Below, piece after piece: positions 7,280-15,800 of a stretch of DNA of 58,015 bases. Below the pieces are notes generated by a model. It was given only the letters and a program-made list of their open reading frames with translations. It did not search any database and was not told where the DNA came from. Numbering within the stretch: position 1 is the stretch's first letter; every line of letters begins with the position of its first letter. The DNA comes from Bacilli bacterium. Its GTDB lineage: Bacteria; Bacillota_I; Bacilli_A; RF39; UBA660. The translations under genes were made by a program, and so were the position numbers. The stretch covers positions 1 through 58,015 of the forward strand of contig JAGAWU010000022.1 in NCBI GenBank assembly GCA_017941235.1, written 5' to 3'.

Positions 7280-8212
7280 ATGAGTACAATCGTATCAATG
7301 AGTTATTTATTAGAAGCTGGTGTTCACTTCGGACATCAAAGAAGAAGATGGAATCCAAAAATGAAGGAATACATCTATACATCAAGAGATGACATTTATA
7401 TTATAGATTTAACAAAGACTGTTAAAAAATTAGAAGAAGCATATGAAGCAATGAAGAAAATTGCTGAAGATGGTGGAAAAGTTTTATTTGTAGGAACTAA
7501 AAAACAAGCTCAAGAAGCAGCTGAAGAATGTGCAGTAAGAACAAATAACTATTTCATGAATGAAAGATGGTTAGGTGGAACATTAACTAACTTCAAAACA
7601 ATTCGTTCTAGAGTTCGTAGAATGGATGAAATAGATAAAATGGAAGAAGATGGAACATTTAGTCTATTACCTAAAAAAGAAGTTATTAAAATCAAAAAAG
7701 AATATGAAAAATTAAACAAAAACTTACGCGGAATTCGTGAAATGAAAAAATTACCACAAGCTTTAGTAATTGTTGATCCACGTAAAGAAGAAAATGCAAT
7801 TAAAGAAGCACGTATATTAGGAATACCTGTATTTGGTATTGTTGATACTAACTGTGATCCAGATTTAGTTGATTATGTTATTCCAGGTAATGATGATGCA
7901 GTTAGAGCTGTAAAATTAGTTCTTGGAGTATTAACTAACGCAATTGCAGAAGTTAATGGAAATGAAGTATTAGACTTTATAACTGAAGATGATAAAGCAA
8001 ATAAAAAAGCTCCTAAAAAAGAAGCAAATGAAAAAGTAGAAGCAAAAGCTGAGAAAAAAGAAGAAGTTAAAGAAACTGTAAAAGAAGAAAAGAAAGAAAC
8101 AGTTGATTACAATTCAAAAACTGTTGCTGAATTAAAAGAAATAGCAAAAGAAAAAGGAATTGCTACTACAGGATTAAAGAAAGCTGATTTAATAGCAGCA
8201 TTAGAAAAATAA
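7280..8212 (+). CDS. rpsB: 30S ribosomal protein S2 with extra C-terminal SAP/Rho-N-like domain
   Basis: 310 residues. The core ([20 protein letters not shown] to the FITEDD end, ~1-240) is normal S2, a late-binding 30S protein. A long K/E-rich linker and a ~38-residue module identical in sequence to the tail of L20 follow. The frame is open further upstream (to 7229), but AAAGGAG at 7264-7270 fixes the ATG at 7280, which yields the standard MS...MSYLLEAG start. Followed after 14 bases by tsf, the universal partner. The extension makes S2 about 50-70 residues longer than usual. Confidence 0.96.
   Translation: MSTIVSMSYLLEAGVHFGHQRRRWNPKMKEYIYTSRDDIYIIDLTKTVKKLEEAYEAMKKIAEDGGKVLFVGTKKQAQEAAEECAVRTNNYFMNERWLGGTLTNFKTIRSRVRRMDEIDKMEEDGTFSLLPKKEVIKIKKEYEKLNKNLRGIREMKKLPQALVIVDPRKEENAIKEARILGIPVFGIVDTNCDPDLVDYVIPGNDDAVRAVKLVLGVLTNAIAEVNGNEVLDFITEDDKANKKAPKKEANEKVEAKAEKKEEVKETVKEEKKETVDYNSKTVAELKEIAKEKGIATTGLKKADLIAALEK
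8123..8191 (+). repeat. 69-base exact direct repeat, copy 2 (inside rpsB)
   Basis: Identical to 7097-7165 in rplT and in the same reading frame relative to the encoded module. Flanking codons diverge on both sides. Confidence 0.95.
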
Positions 8213-8226
8213 TAAGGAGATAATTT

Positions 8227-9105
8227 ATGTTTAAAGCTAGTGATGTAAAAGAATTAAGAGAAATGACTGGAGCAGGAATGCTTGATTGTAAAAAAGCATT
8301 AGAAGCATGCGAAGGAGATAAAGAAAAAGCTGTAGATTGGCTAAGAGAAAAAGGAATTAGTAAAGCTGCTAAGAAAGAAGGAAGAGTAGCTGCAGAAGGA
8401 ATTTGTGTTATTAAAGAAGATGGTAATGATGCAGTAATCCTTGAAGTTAACTCCGAAACTGATTTCGTTGCTAAAAATAGTGAATTCTTAGATTTTGTAT
8501 CATATCTTGCTGATGTAGTTTTAAAGAATAAAAAAGAAACAGTTGAAGAAGTTTTAGAAATTAAAGATGGTGAAGAAACTATTAATGATAAATTAATAGC
8601 AATCACTGCAAAAATCGGAGAAAAAATTAGTTTCCGTAGATTTGAAATTTTAACAAAATCAGATGATGAAGTATTCGGAGCATATACACACATGGGTGGA
8701 AAAATTGGAGCTCTTACAATTGTAAAAGGAGCAAGCCCAGAAGTAGCTAAAGATGTTAGTATGCATATTGCTGCAATGTCTCCAGTATGTTTATCAAGAG
8801 AAGATGTACCAGCTGAAATGTTAGAACATGAAAAAACAATAATTAAAGAACAAGTAATGAATGAAGGAAAACCAGCTGATATAGCAGAAAAAATGGTAAA
8901 CGGACGTATTAACAAATATTACAAAGAAATATGCTTAAAAGAACAAGAATTTATTAAAGATTCAAGTTTAAATGTAGAAACATATGTTAAAAATAATGGT
9001 GGAGAAATAGTTAAATTTGTAAGATTTGGTGTAGGTGAAGGAATCGAAAAGAAAGAAGAAAACTTCGCTGAAGAAGTTATGAACCAAGTTAACCAAGCTG
9101 CATAA
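8227..9105 (+). CDS. tsf: Translation elongation factor Ts
   Basis: 292 residues. Nucleotide exchange factor that recycles EF-Tu from GDP to GTP. The N-terminal UBA-like region VKELREMTGAGMLDCKKAL and the SETDFVAKN core motif that contacts EF-Tu are clear; length is normal. AAGGAGA precedes the ATG. Co-transcribed with rpsB and closed by a strong terminator. The usual downstream pyrH is not here; frr follows only at 13840. Confidence 0.97.
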   Translation: MFKASDVKELREMTGAGMLDCKKALEACEGDKEKAVDWLREKGISKAAKKEGRVAAEGICVIKEDGNDAVILEVNSETDFVAKNSEFLDFVSYLADVVLKNKKETVEEVLEIKDGEETINDKLIAITAKIGEKISFRRFEILTKSDDEVFGAYTHMGGKIGALTIVKGASPEVAKDVSMHIAAMSPVCLSREDVPAEMLEHEKTIIKEQVMNEGKPADIAEKMVNGRINKYYKEICLKEQEFIKDSSLNVETYVKNNGGEIVKFVRFGVGEGIEKKEENFAEEVMNQVNQAA

Positions 9106-9128
9106 GAACCTTTTGGTTCTTTTTCTTT
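9105..9128 (+). terminator. Terminator after tsf
   Basis: AGAACC / GGTTCT stem with TTTT loop, followed by TTTTTCTTT. Confidence 0.85.
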
Positions 9129-9144
9129 ATAAGGGGGGATTTCT

Positions 9145-10575
9145 ATGCAAAAAAGAAAACTAATTAGTATATTAGAAATAATTAAAAACTATAAAGAAAT
9201 ATATCAAAAATTAAAACTAGATTTAAATAGTATATTTGAGCTTAGTGATACAGAATTATCAGAAATACTTAATTGTGATAAAGAAAATGATAGATTTTTC
9301 AAGCTAACAACATATTTAGATAAATCATTTTTAAATCAGCAACAAAAAGAATATTTACTAAGAATGTTAGAAAAAAGTAAAAGAGAATTAACCATTGATG
9401 AATTTTTAGAAATATATGAAAGTATAAAAAATAATGAAAAATCATTTAAATCTAATAATTATAACTTTTCAAAATTTATAGCAACCTTAGATTATATACT
9501 TAATACAGTTGAAGAGTCGTATCAACTAAAATACTCAGTTAAGGCACTTTCTAATTTATTTTTAAATAACAATATTCAAAGTATAATTACTTCAATTATC
9601 TATTCAAATAAAGAATATCAAGCTGAATGTTTATATAGAATAACAAATTATCCAAACATTATGAACAGCAAATTTTTACAAAAAATACTTGAGATGATAA
9701 TCAATACAGGTATAAAAGAACAAGCTGAAAACGTTATAATGCTAGGGAATTCAACTACTTTTACAAAAAATAGAAATAGCTTAGAAATAATGAAATTAAT
9801 ATCATGTGCAAAGGGAAAATATCAGGCACTATATGGTCAATTAGCAGGAAATAATCCAATCATAACGAAAGAACCAAATTCCCTATACTTAATATCGTTG
9901 ATTACAACAGCGAAAGAAGACTACCAATCAGAGTTTACATATAAAGCATTATGCACAGATTTAATATATCGATACAACAATACAAGATTTGCTGATTTAA
10001 TATATAATTCAAAATCTAGTTCTCATGCAATGTGTTTATATAAAATAATAAAGAATTTTAAATTCTTGAATAAAGATAATTCATATGAAATATTAAAAAT
10101 AATATCTAATAGTGAATTTTCTAATCAGGCCTTATATGGATCAGAAGCAATAAATTTAGCACAGCAACTAGGAATAAGTGATAAAACATTAGAAAAGATA
10201 ATTAAAATTATTTGTAATACAAGAATAAAAGAAACACCAAAATATATTTATAAAGCATTAGCAGACTATAGAAGAGTAAAAAGAGATGATTTAATGAGTG
10301 TATTAAGAATACTTAGTAAATCTGATACAGAAGAAGAAGCAAAAGAAATATATATATTATTTAAAAAAATACTAGAAGAAAGTACAAAAGAAACATTTAT
10401 TAAGAGTTTTAAATCTCAAATAAAAGAGCAAGTATATGAATATGAAGACAAAAAATTAGAAGAAATAATAAATGATGATATAGATGAAGTAATAAGTATA
10501 TTAAAAAAGTGTTTTATTAAAGATTTTTCAAAAGAAAGTACTATAAAAGTAAAGAAAATAAACAATTCTAAATAG
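9145..10575 (+). CDS. Alpha-solenoid-like repeat protein of unknown function
   Basis: 476 residues, soluble, almost entirely helical by composition. A pattern of about 35-45 residues recurs through the middle: YQAECLYRI, YQALYGQLA, YQSEFTYKAL, HAMCLYKII, NQALYGSEA, PKYIYKAL. It is a tyrosine/glutamine-alanine motif followed by a leucine/isoleucine-rich helix. This suggests a HEAT/TPR-like superhelix used for protein binding. No family name could be assigned. AAGGGGGG precedes the ATG. It sits between the tsf terminator and its own terminator at 10577, so it is a single-gene unit. Confidence 0.7.
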   Translation: MQKRKLISILEIIKNYKEIYQKLKLDLNSIFELSDTELSEILNCDKENDRFFKLTTYLDKSFLNQQQKEYLLRMLEKSKRELTIDEFLEIYESIKNNEKSFKSNNYNFSKFIATLDYILNTVEESYQLKYSVKALSNLFLNNNIQSIITSIIYSNKEYQAECLYRITNYPNIMNSKFLQKILEMIINTGIKEQAENVIMLGNSTTFTKNRNSLEIMKLISCAKGKYQALYGQLAGNNPIITKEPNSLYLISLITTAKEDYQSEFTYKALCTDLIYRYNNTRFADLIYNSKSSSHAMCLYKIIKNFKFLNKDNSYEILKIISNSEFSNQALYGSEAINLAQQLGISDKTLEKIIKIICNTRIKETPKYIYKALADYRRVKRDDLMSVLRILSKSDTEEEAKEIYILFKKILEESTKETFIKSFKSQIKEQVYEYEDKKLEEIINDDIDEVISILKKCFIKDFSKESTIKVKKINNSK

Positions 10576-10576
10576 A

Positions 10577-10607
10577 AAGAGGATATAAATTTATCTTCTT
10601 TTTTTGT
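10577..10607 (+). terminator. Terminator after the solenoid-like gene
   Basis: AAGAGGATA / TATCTTCTT stem (one G-U pair), loop TAAATT, then a T-run. Confidence 0.8.
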
Positions 10608-10674
10608 CTAACATATTTAAAAAAAAAACATATTGTTATATAATAAATATATATAAAATAATGGAGGAATATGT

Positions 10675-11502
10675 ATGGCAAAATATGAAGTAACAGTAGG
10701 TGCTGAAAAATTAAATCCAAAAAAGAAAAGAGTATTATTAAAAGTAATTATTTCACTTTTGTTTGGTATATTATTGGGTGGAGGAGCAGTATATTATTAT
10801 TACAATTATTATCTAGATAATAAACCAAAAACGAAAGTAATAAAGAAAGTGGATTGTAATAAAACTGCAAAAGAAAAAAGTGTAAAATTAGACATAAATA
10901 GTTATAGAGTAAAAAAACTTATGAATGGCATTCATTTCAATGATGGAAGTGTTACACAAAAAACTCTATATCTTGAAGATAAAACTTTAGCAAAAGACTT
11001 AGATTCTAATTATCTTGATAATTTATTAATTATGGAAGCATATAGAATGAAAAATAATTACGAAGATAAAGTTACTATAAAAGATTTAGAATTGGCTAGA
11101 GTTAATCTATTTGGAAGTAATTATGAAGTAATTATTCCTACAGACAAAGAAGTAGGAACTTGTCCAATATTTAACTATGATGTTTCAAATAGAGAATACT
11201 CAAAAAGTAGTACAGAATGTAATTTTACTAGTGATATAAAAATAAAATATGAAACACTAAGTGCAACAATGATAGAAAATAAAAGTATAACAATTACAGA
11301 AATAGTAGCATTCATAAGTGATGATAAAGTATACAAAACTATAGATGGCTCAAATAATGTATCGGATGAAGTAAAAGTAGATGATATTGAATCATTTAAA
11401 CTAAAAGATAAAGAAAAAGATTTAAATAAGTACAAATATAATTTTAAATATGACGAAGATACTGATAATTATATCTTTGAAAGTGTTGAATTGGTAAAAT
11501 AA
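10675..11502 (+). CDS. Membrane-anchored extracellular protein of unknown function
   Basis: 275 residues. A short cytoplasmic basic N-terminus (AEKLNPKKKRVLLK) is followed by one membrane segment (~21-45, with a GGG and a run of tyrosines) and a ~225-residue exterior domain with three cysteines. No family recognised. The predicted topology is N-in, C-out. TGGAGGAAT precedes the ATG. It faces the cyclophilin gene, with a shared two-way terminator. Confidence 0.65.
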   Translation: MAKYEVTVGAEKLNPKKKRVLLKVIISLLFGILLGGGAVYYYYNYYLDNKPKTKVIKKVDCNKTAKEKSVKLDINSYRVKKLMNGIHFNDGSVTQKTLYLEDKTLAKDLDSNYLDNLLIMEAYRMKNNYEDKVTIKDLELARVNLFGSNYEVIIPTDKEVGTCPIFNYDVSNREYSKSSTECNFTSDIKIKYETLSATMIENKSITITEIVAFISDDKVYKTIDGSNNVSDEVKVDDIESFKLKDKEKDLNKYKYNFKYDEDTDNYIFESVELVK

Positions 11503-11530
11503 AAACGTTTTCATATGAAAACGTTTTTTC
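11501..11530. terminator. Bidirectional terminator between convergent genes
   Basis: AAAACGTTTTC / GAAAACGTTTT around ATAT, with T-runs on both strands. It serves the rightward 275-residue gene and the leftward cyclophilin gene. Confidence 0.9.
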
Positions 11531-12120
11531 TATTTAATTATTCTAATACTCTCAATTATTGGTTGATTCTCTTTTAAAACAGTACCATTATCATCCTCAA
11601 CCTTAGCACTTTCAGCAATCTTATCAACTACATCCATACCACTAGTTACATGACCAAAAGCAGCATATTGTCCATCTAAGAAAGTACTATCTTTGTGAAC
11701 TATAAAGAATTGACTTGAAGCACTATTAGGATCTTGACTTCTTGCCATAGAAATAACTCCACGTTTATGAGAAATATTATTAACTACACCATTACTAGAA
11801 AACTCACCTTTAATAGTTTTACTACTACCACCAGTACCATTACCAAGTGGATCACCACCTTGAATCATAAAATCTTCTATAATTCTATGGAATGTAAGAC
11901 CATCATAAAACTTATCATTAACTAAATTTACAAAATTAGTAACAGTAATAGGTGCAGTATCAGCATCAAGTTCAAGTTTAATAGTACCATAATCTTTAAC
12001 AACTATTTCAGCATTTACTTTTCCGTTTAACATTTTATCATCCTCCTTTTCATTACTACAACCAGCAATCAAAAAACAAGTTGTAATAAGTAATAAAAAC
12101 AAAAAAACTTTTTTCTTCAT
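11530..12120 (-). CDS. Cyclophilin-type peptidyl-prolyl isomerase lipoprotein
   Basis: 196 residues from the ATG at 12120. It has a lipoprotein signal (MKKKVFLFLLLITTCFLIAGC, lipid-modified cysteine at 21) followed by a cyclophilin domain with GLTFHRIIEDFMIQGGDPLG and SQFFIVHKDSTFLDGQYAAFG. It catalyses cis-trans isomerisation of prolyl bonds, probably for folding of exported proteins on the outer face of the membrane. An in-frame ATG lies further upstream (12171), but AAGGA stands 8 bases before 12120 and only this start gives a proper signal peptide. Confidence 0.94.
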   Translation of the reverse strand: MKKKVFLFLLLITTCFLIAGCSNEKEDDKMLNGKVNAEIVVKDYGTIKLELDADTAPITVTNFVNLVNDKFYDGLTFHRIIEDFMIQGGDPLGNGTGGSSKTIKGEFSSNGVVNNISHKRGVISMARSQDPNSASSQFFIVHKDSTFLDGQYAAFGHVTSGMDVVDKIAESAKVEDDNGTVLKENQPIIESIRIIK

Positions 12121-12173
12121 AATATCTATCCTTTCCATAATAAAAATACCACAAATATAAACAAAATTCAATC

Positions 12174-12201
12174 TTTACAAAACGATAAAAATTGATATAA
12201 T
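12174..12201 (+). promoter_or_regulatory. Promoter for the Clp-like ATPase gene
   Basis: TTTACA (12174-12179) and TATAAT (12196-12201) with a 16-base spacer, 23 bases before the start codon. Confidence 0.55.
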
Positions 12202-12224
12202 AATGAAATGTTAGGGGGTATAAT

Positions 12225-13799
12225 ATGGATAAAGAATACTCTTATATAATTTTTGAAAAGAATAACAAAGAAATATCAAAATCAATATCAAAATTATTAA
12301 AAATGATAAAAGATGATTATGAAGTTGTAAAACACTTTAACATAGGAAATTTCTCAATATATAGAATATATAAATCTTTTGACAAGTATTATGAACATAA
12401 ATTATATAGTACTTGTGAAAATAAGGAATATTTTCTAGAATTAGATTTTGATGAGCTTGATCCTATACAATCAGAGGCTATTAAAAGATTGATACTAGAA
12501 AGTAATTTAAGTAGTTTAACAGAAGATAAAAAAAGTATATTAGTACAAAGTCTATCAGCATATATTTTATCTAATGATGAAAAAAAAGAGTTCTTATATT
12601 ATGACAAAAAAGGAAAAAAACTATATTTAGGAAAGTTTGGAAAAAAAGCCCCTGTATTTGTATTAGAAGATGATAATGGATCAAGAATAACGACAAATAG
12701 TGAATATCTAAGAAAACTTCTAAAAGAAAACTATAAAACATCATCTATACTAAATGGAGAAGATGCGATATACGAAATAACAAATAATGGTGACTATAAA
12801 AGAAATGATATAGCAAATGAAACAGAAGAAAATTTAGAAATAGAAAGTGATAAAAACTTAAAAAAGCTATTAAATGAAAGCATTACAGGTATAGAATCAG
12901 TACTAAAAAAAGGAGAATTTATAACTGATAAAGTATACTCACTTAATCCATCACTAGGAAGAGAAGAGGAAATAAAGGAATTAGAAAAGAATCTTATGAT
13001 ACCTAAAAAAGGTGTATTATTAGTAGGAAAAACTGGAGTAGGAAAAACAGCTATAGTAGAAGGCTTAGCATATAAAATTAGAGGAAAAGAAGTTTGTGAT
13101 AGATTAAAAAATAAAAGAATATTTTCTATAAGTATCTCAAATTTAACAGCAGGAACAAGATATAGAGGAGACTTAGAAGAAAAAATAGAAAAGTTATGTA
13201 TGTACATTAAACATCATCCAGAAATAATATTATTTTTAGATGAAATGCATGCTGGTATAAATGATAATAATTATGAATCAGGAACAATAAGTATTTCAGA
13301 TATATTAAAGCCATATATTTCTAAAGGAGAGTTAAAAATAATAGGAATAACTACAGATGAAGAATTTGAAATATTAAGAAAAAGTGATGCATTTTTAAGA
13401 AGATTTAATATATTAGAAATAGAAGAAATGGATAAGAATAAACTAATAAGAATATTAACAGAACATATATACTTTAATGAATTTGATATAGACATATCTA
13501 TGACAGAAGAAGAGATTTTAAGATTATGTAATATAGTAATAAAATTATCAAAGAGAAAACCAAAATACATTTATAAGGAAAGAAGTAATCCAGATAGTTC
13601 AATTAATATAATAGATAATTGCTTTGCACACATAGCAGTAAATAATATAAAAAATGCAGGATATAACGATTTTATAGATGGTATTATCAATAATAAAAAC
13701 TTAGGTATTACAGAATTAGATTTACCAATGTTAAAAAAGGGAAAACAAAAAGATGAACCAACAAAAATAATAAAGTTAACTAAAAATAACTTGTTATAA
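12225..13799 (+). CDS. Clp/ClpB-like AAA+ ATPase with a single nucleotide-binding domain
   Basis: 524 residues. Residues ~1-230 match no family I know. An AAA+ module like the first domain of ClpB/ClpC follows: LNPSLGREEEI (~240), Walker A GKTGVGKT (268-275), the pore-loop-like TAGTRYRGDLE (~308-318), Walker B IILFLDE (334-340) and the arginine-finger region SDAFLRRF. True ClpB/ClpC/ClpA have two AAA domains and a Clp_N domain; both the second AAA and the standard N-domain are absent. Likely an ATP-driven remodelling or unfolding machine with unknown substrate. The gene lies 40 bases before frr. Confidence 0.82.
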   Translation: MDKEYSYIIFEKNNKEISKSISKLLKMIKDDYEVVKHFNIGNFSIYRIYKSFDKYYEHKLYSTCENKEYFLELDFDELDPIQSEAIKRLILESNLSSLTEDKKSILVQSLSAYILSNDEKKEFLYYDKKGKKLYLGKFGKKAPVFVLEDDNGSRITTNSEYLRKLLKENYKTSSILNGEDAIYEITNNGDYKRNDIANETEENLEIESDKNLKKLLNESITGIESVLKKGEFITDKVYSLNPSLGREEEIKELEKNLMIPKKGVLLVGKTGVGKTAIVEGLAYKIRGKEVCDRLKNKRIFSISISNLTAGTRYRGDLEEKIEKLCMYIKHHPEIILFLDEMHAGINDNNYESGTISISDILKPYISKGELKIIGITTDEEFEILRKSDAFLRRFNILEIEEMDKNKLIRILTEHIYFNEFDIDISMTEEEILRLCNIVIKLSKRKPKYIYKERSNPDSSINIIDNCFAHIAVNNIKNAGYNDFIDGIINNKNLGITELDLPMLKKGKQKDEPTKIIKLTKNNLL

Positions 13800-13839
13800 A
13801 TATAAGTTTATAGTAAAATTAGTTAAAAGGAGAATTTTA

Positions 13840-14385
13840 ATGGAAGAGGAAATTATAAAAGAAACAAAAGAAAAAATGGAAAAAGCAGTTGAAAATCTTA
13901 ATAAGAGAATGGCAACTGTAAGAGCTGGACGTGCTAACCCATCAAGTTTAGATGGAGTACAAGCTGAATACTATGGGGTTTTAACTCCGCTTAAACAATT
14001 AGCTATTATTTCAGTACCAGAAGGTAATCAATTACTAATTAAGCCATTTGATAAGAGTAGTTTAACTGCAATTGAAAAAGCAATACTAGCTTCTAACTTA
14101 GGTTATAATCCTTCAAACGATGGAGAAACAATTAGAATAATAATTCCTGCACTTACTGAAGAAAGAAGAAAAGAATTAACTAAGCAAGTAAAATCACTAG
14201 CAGAAGATGCAAAAGTATCTATTAGAAATATTAGACATGAAGCACTTGATGATGCTAAAGGATTAGAATTACCTGAAGATACATTAAAAGGTGTTGAAAA
14301 TAGAATTCAAGATCTAGTTAATACTTATAATAAAAAGATTGAAGAAGAATTAAAGAATAAAGAACAAGAATTATTAACAGTTTAA
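13840..14385 (+). CDS. frr: Ribosome recycling factor
   Basis: 181 residues. With EF-G it splits post-termination ribosomes. The signature TVRAGRANPSSLDGVQAEYYG and the C-terminal IRNIRHEALDDAK are present and length is normal. AAAAGGAG precedes the ATG. It is separated from its usual partners pyrH/tsf by four unrelated genes, and is followed by sigK without a recognisable terminator. Confidence 0.97.
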   Translation: MEEEIIKETKEKMEKAVENLNKRMATVRAGRANPSSLDGVQAEYYGVLTPLKQLAIISVPEGNQLLIKPFDKSSLTAIEKAILASNLGYNPSNDGETIRIIIPALTEERRKELTKQVKSLAEDAKVSIRNIRHEALDDAKGLELPEDTLKGVENRIQDLVNTYNKKIEEELKNKEQELLTV

Positions 14386-14436
14386 TTTAGTAAAATTTGA
14401 CAAAAAAAGACATATAAATTACTAGAGGTGATTTAT

Positions 14437-15129
14437 ATGTTTTTTCATGTGATGGAACTAGTTCATAACTTGTTTTTTACAGGAAGTTATTCAAATGGAG
14501 TATTTAAAGAACCATTAAGTAAGGAAGAAGAAGAAATATGTATTAATAAAATGTTAAAAGGAGATAAAGAGTCAAGAAATAAACTAATTGAACATAATTT
14601 AAGGTTAGTTGCTCATATAGTAAAAAAATTTGATTTTAAAGAAAAAGATCAAGATGATCTAATAAGTATTGGAACAATAGGCCTAATAAAAGGAGTGGAC
14701 TCCTATAAAAATGAAAAGAATGTAAAACTTACAACATATTGTGCTAGATGCATAGAAAATGAAATACTAATGTACTTTAGATCTAATAATAAGAATAATA
14801 AAAATATAAGTTTAAATGATATGATAGGTTATGATAAAGATGGAAATGAAATAGAAGTTTTAGATGTATTAAAAGTAACTAATGAAGACTTTTTTAATGA
14901 AGTAGCACTAAAGGATGATATAAAACTTTTAAATACATATATGAAAAAACTAACTCCAAGAGAAAAAGATATATTAATAAGAAGATATGGATTATATAAT
15001 AATGATGAAGAAACACAAAAAACTATAGCGAAAAAACTAAAAATATCAAGAAGTTATGTATCAAGAATAGAAAAAAGAGCATTAACAAAAATATTAAAAG
15101 AATTCATTAAAAATAATAAAATTGATTAA
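14437..15129 (+). CDS. sigK: RNA polymerase sporulation sigma factor sigma-K (pro-form)
   Basis: 230 residues. Late mother-cell sigma factor for spore coat and maturation genes. The ~20-residue hydrophobic pro-sequence (MFFHVMELVHNLFFTGSY) is present, then EPLSKEEEE, the region 2 core IEHNLRLVAHIVKKF / ISIGTIGLIKGVDSYK and region 4 SRSYVSRIEKRA. The gene is uninterrupted (no skin-type element). AGAGGTG 6 bases upstream fixes the ATG at 14437, although the frame is open from 14428. The next two genes encode the complex that cleaves this pro-sequence. Confidence 0.93.
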   Translation: MFFHVMELVHNLFFTGSYSNGVFKEPLSKEEEEICINKMLKGDKESRNKLIEHNLRLVAHIVKKFDFKEKDQDDLISIGTIGLIKGVDSYKNEKNVKLTTYCARCIENEILMYFRSNNKNNKNISLNDMIGYDKDGNEIEVLDVLKVTNEDFFNEVALKDDIKLLNTYMKKLTPREKDILIRRYGLYNNDEETQKTIAKKLKISRSYVSRIEKRALTKILKEFIKNNKID

Positions 15130-15178
15130 AAAAGTTATTTTTAAATATTTCCTTCATATACTTGATTAGGTGATCATT

Positions 15179-15769
15179 TTGAGTATAGAAGAATATAGAA
15201 ATAAAAAAAAGAATAATGAAGTAGAAATAAATAGTAAATTAAAAAGAAAAATAAAAAGTTTTATTAACAAAGTACTTATAAGTATCATCATACTTCTTAT
15301 AGGATTAATTATAAATAAAAGAAATCCATCGTTTTCTAAAAAAATAAATAAAAAATTATTTGAAGAGAATATCAATTTTATAAAACTAAAAAAAACTTAT
15401 AACAAATATTTTGGAAAATATATAGGAGAAACTAAACAAGTAGAAGATGTATTTACAGAAAAAATGAATTATAAAAGTAAATCAATATATAAAGATGGTG
15501 TTAAATTAGAAGTAGAAAGTGGATATTTAATACCTGCTATAGAATCAGGAATAGTTGTATATGAAGGAGAAAAAGAAGGATATGGTTATACTGTAATAGT
15601 AGAACAAATAAATGGTATAAATGTATGGTACTCAAATATAAATCCGAAAGATATAAAAATGTATGACTACATAAATAAAGGAGATTTAATAGGAGAGGCT
15701 AAAGATAAAAAGATATATTTATTATTTGAACAAAAAGGTAAGTTTTTAGATTATAAAAAATATATTTAA
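15179..15769 (+). CDS. spoIVFA: SpoIVFA-like regulator of pro-sigma-K processing
   Basis: ~196 residues from a TTG at 15179, chosen because AGGTGAT lies just upstream; a GTG at 15170 overlaps that site. A basic N-terminus is followed by one membrane segment (~35-50), and a C-terminal LytM-like domain (IPAIESGIVVYEGEKEGYG ... WYSNI) lacks the zinc-binding histidine and HxH of active M23 enzymes. This is the known build of SpoIVFA, which anchors and inhibits SpoIVFB in the outer forespore membrane and is itself cut by SpoIVB. Lying between sigK and spoIVFB supports the assignment. Confidence 0.82.
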   Translation: MSIEEYRNKKKNNEVEINSKLKRKIKSFINKVLISIIILLIGLIINKRNPSFSKKINKKLFEENINFIKLKKTYNKYFGKYIGETKQVEDVFTEKMNYKSKSIYKDGVKLEVESGYLIPAIESGIVVYEGEKEGYGYTVIVEQINGINVWYSNINPKDIKMYDYINKGDLIGEAKDKKIYLLFEQKGKFLDYKKYI

Positions 15770-15800
15770 AATATATATACACCCGAGCCTCTATATATTA

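Noticed and set aside
14386..14430. Possible sigma-E type promoter (CATATAAAT) before sigK
   Set aside because: The -10-like string is loose and the -35 match is poor; TTGACA nearby lacks a -10 at the right distance. Regulation of sigK cannot be decided from sequence.
14437..15129. Interruption of sigK by a skin-like element
   Set aside because: The frame is continuous from the pro-sequence to region 4, so no excision is needed.
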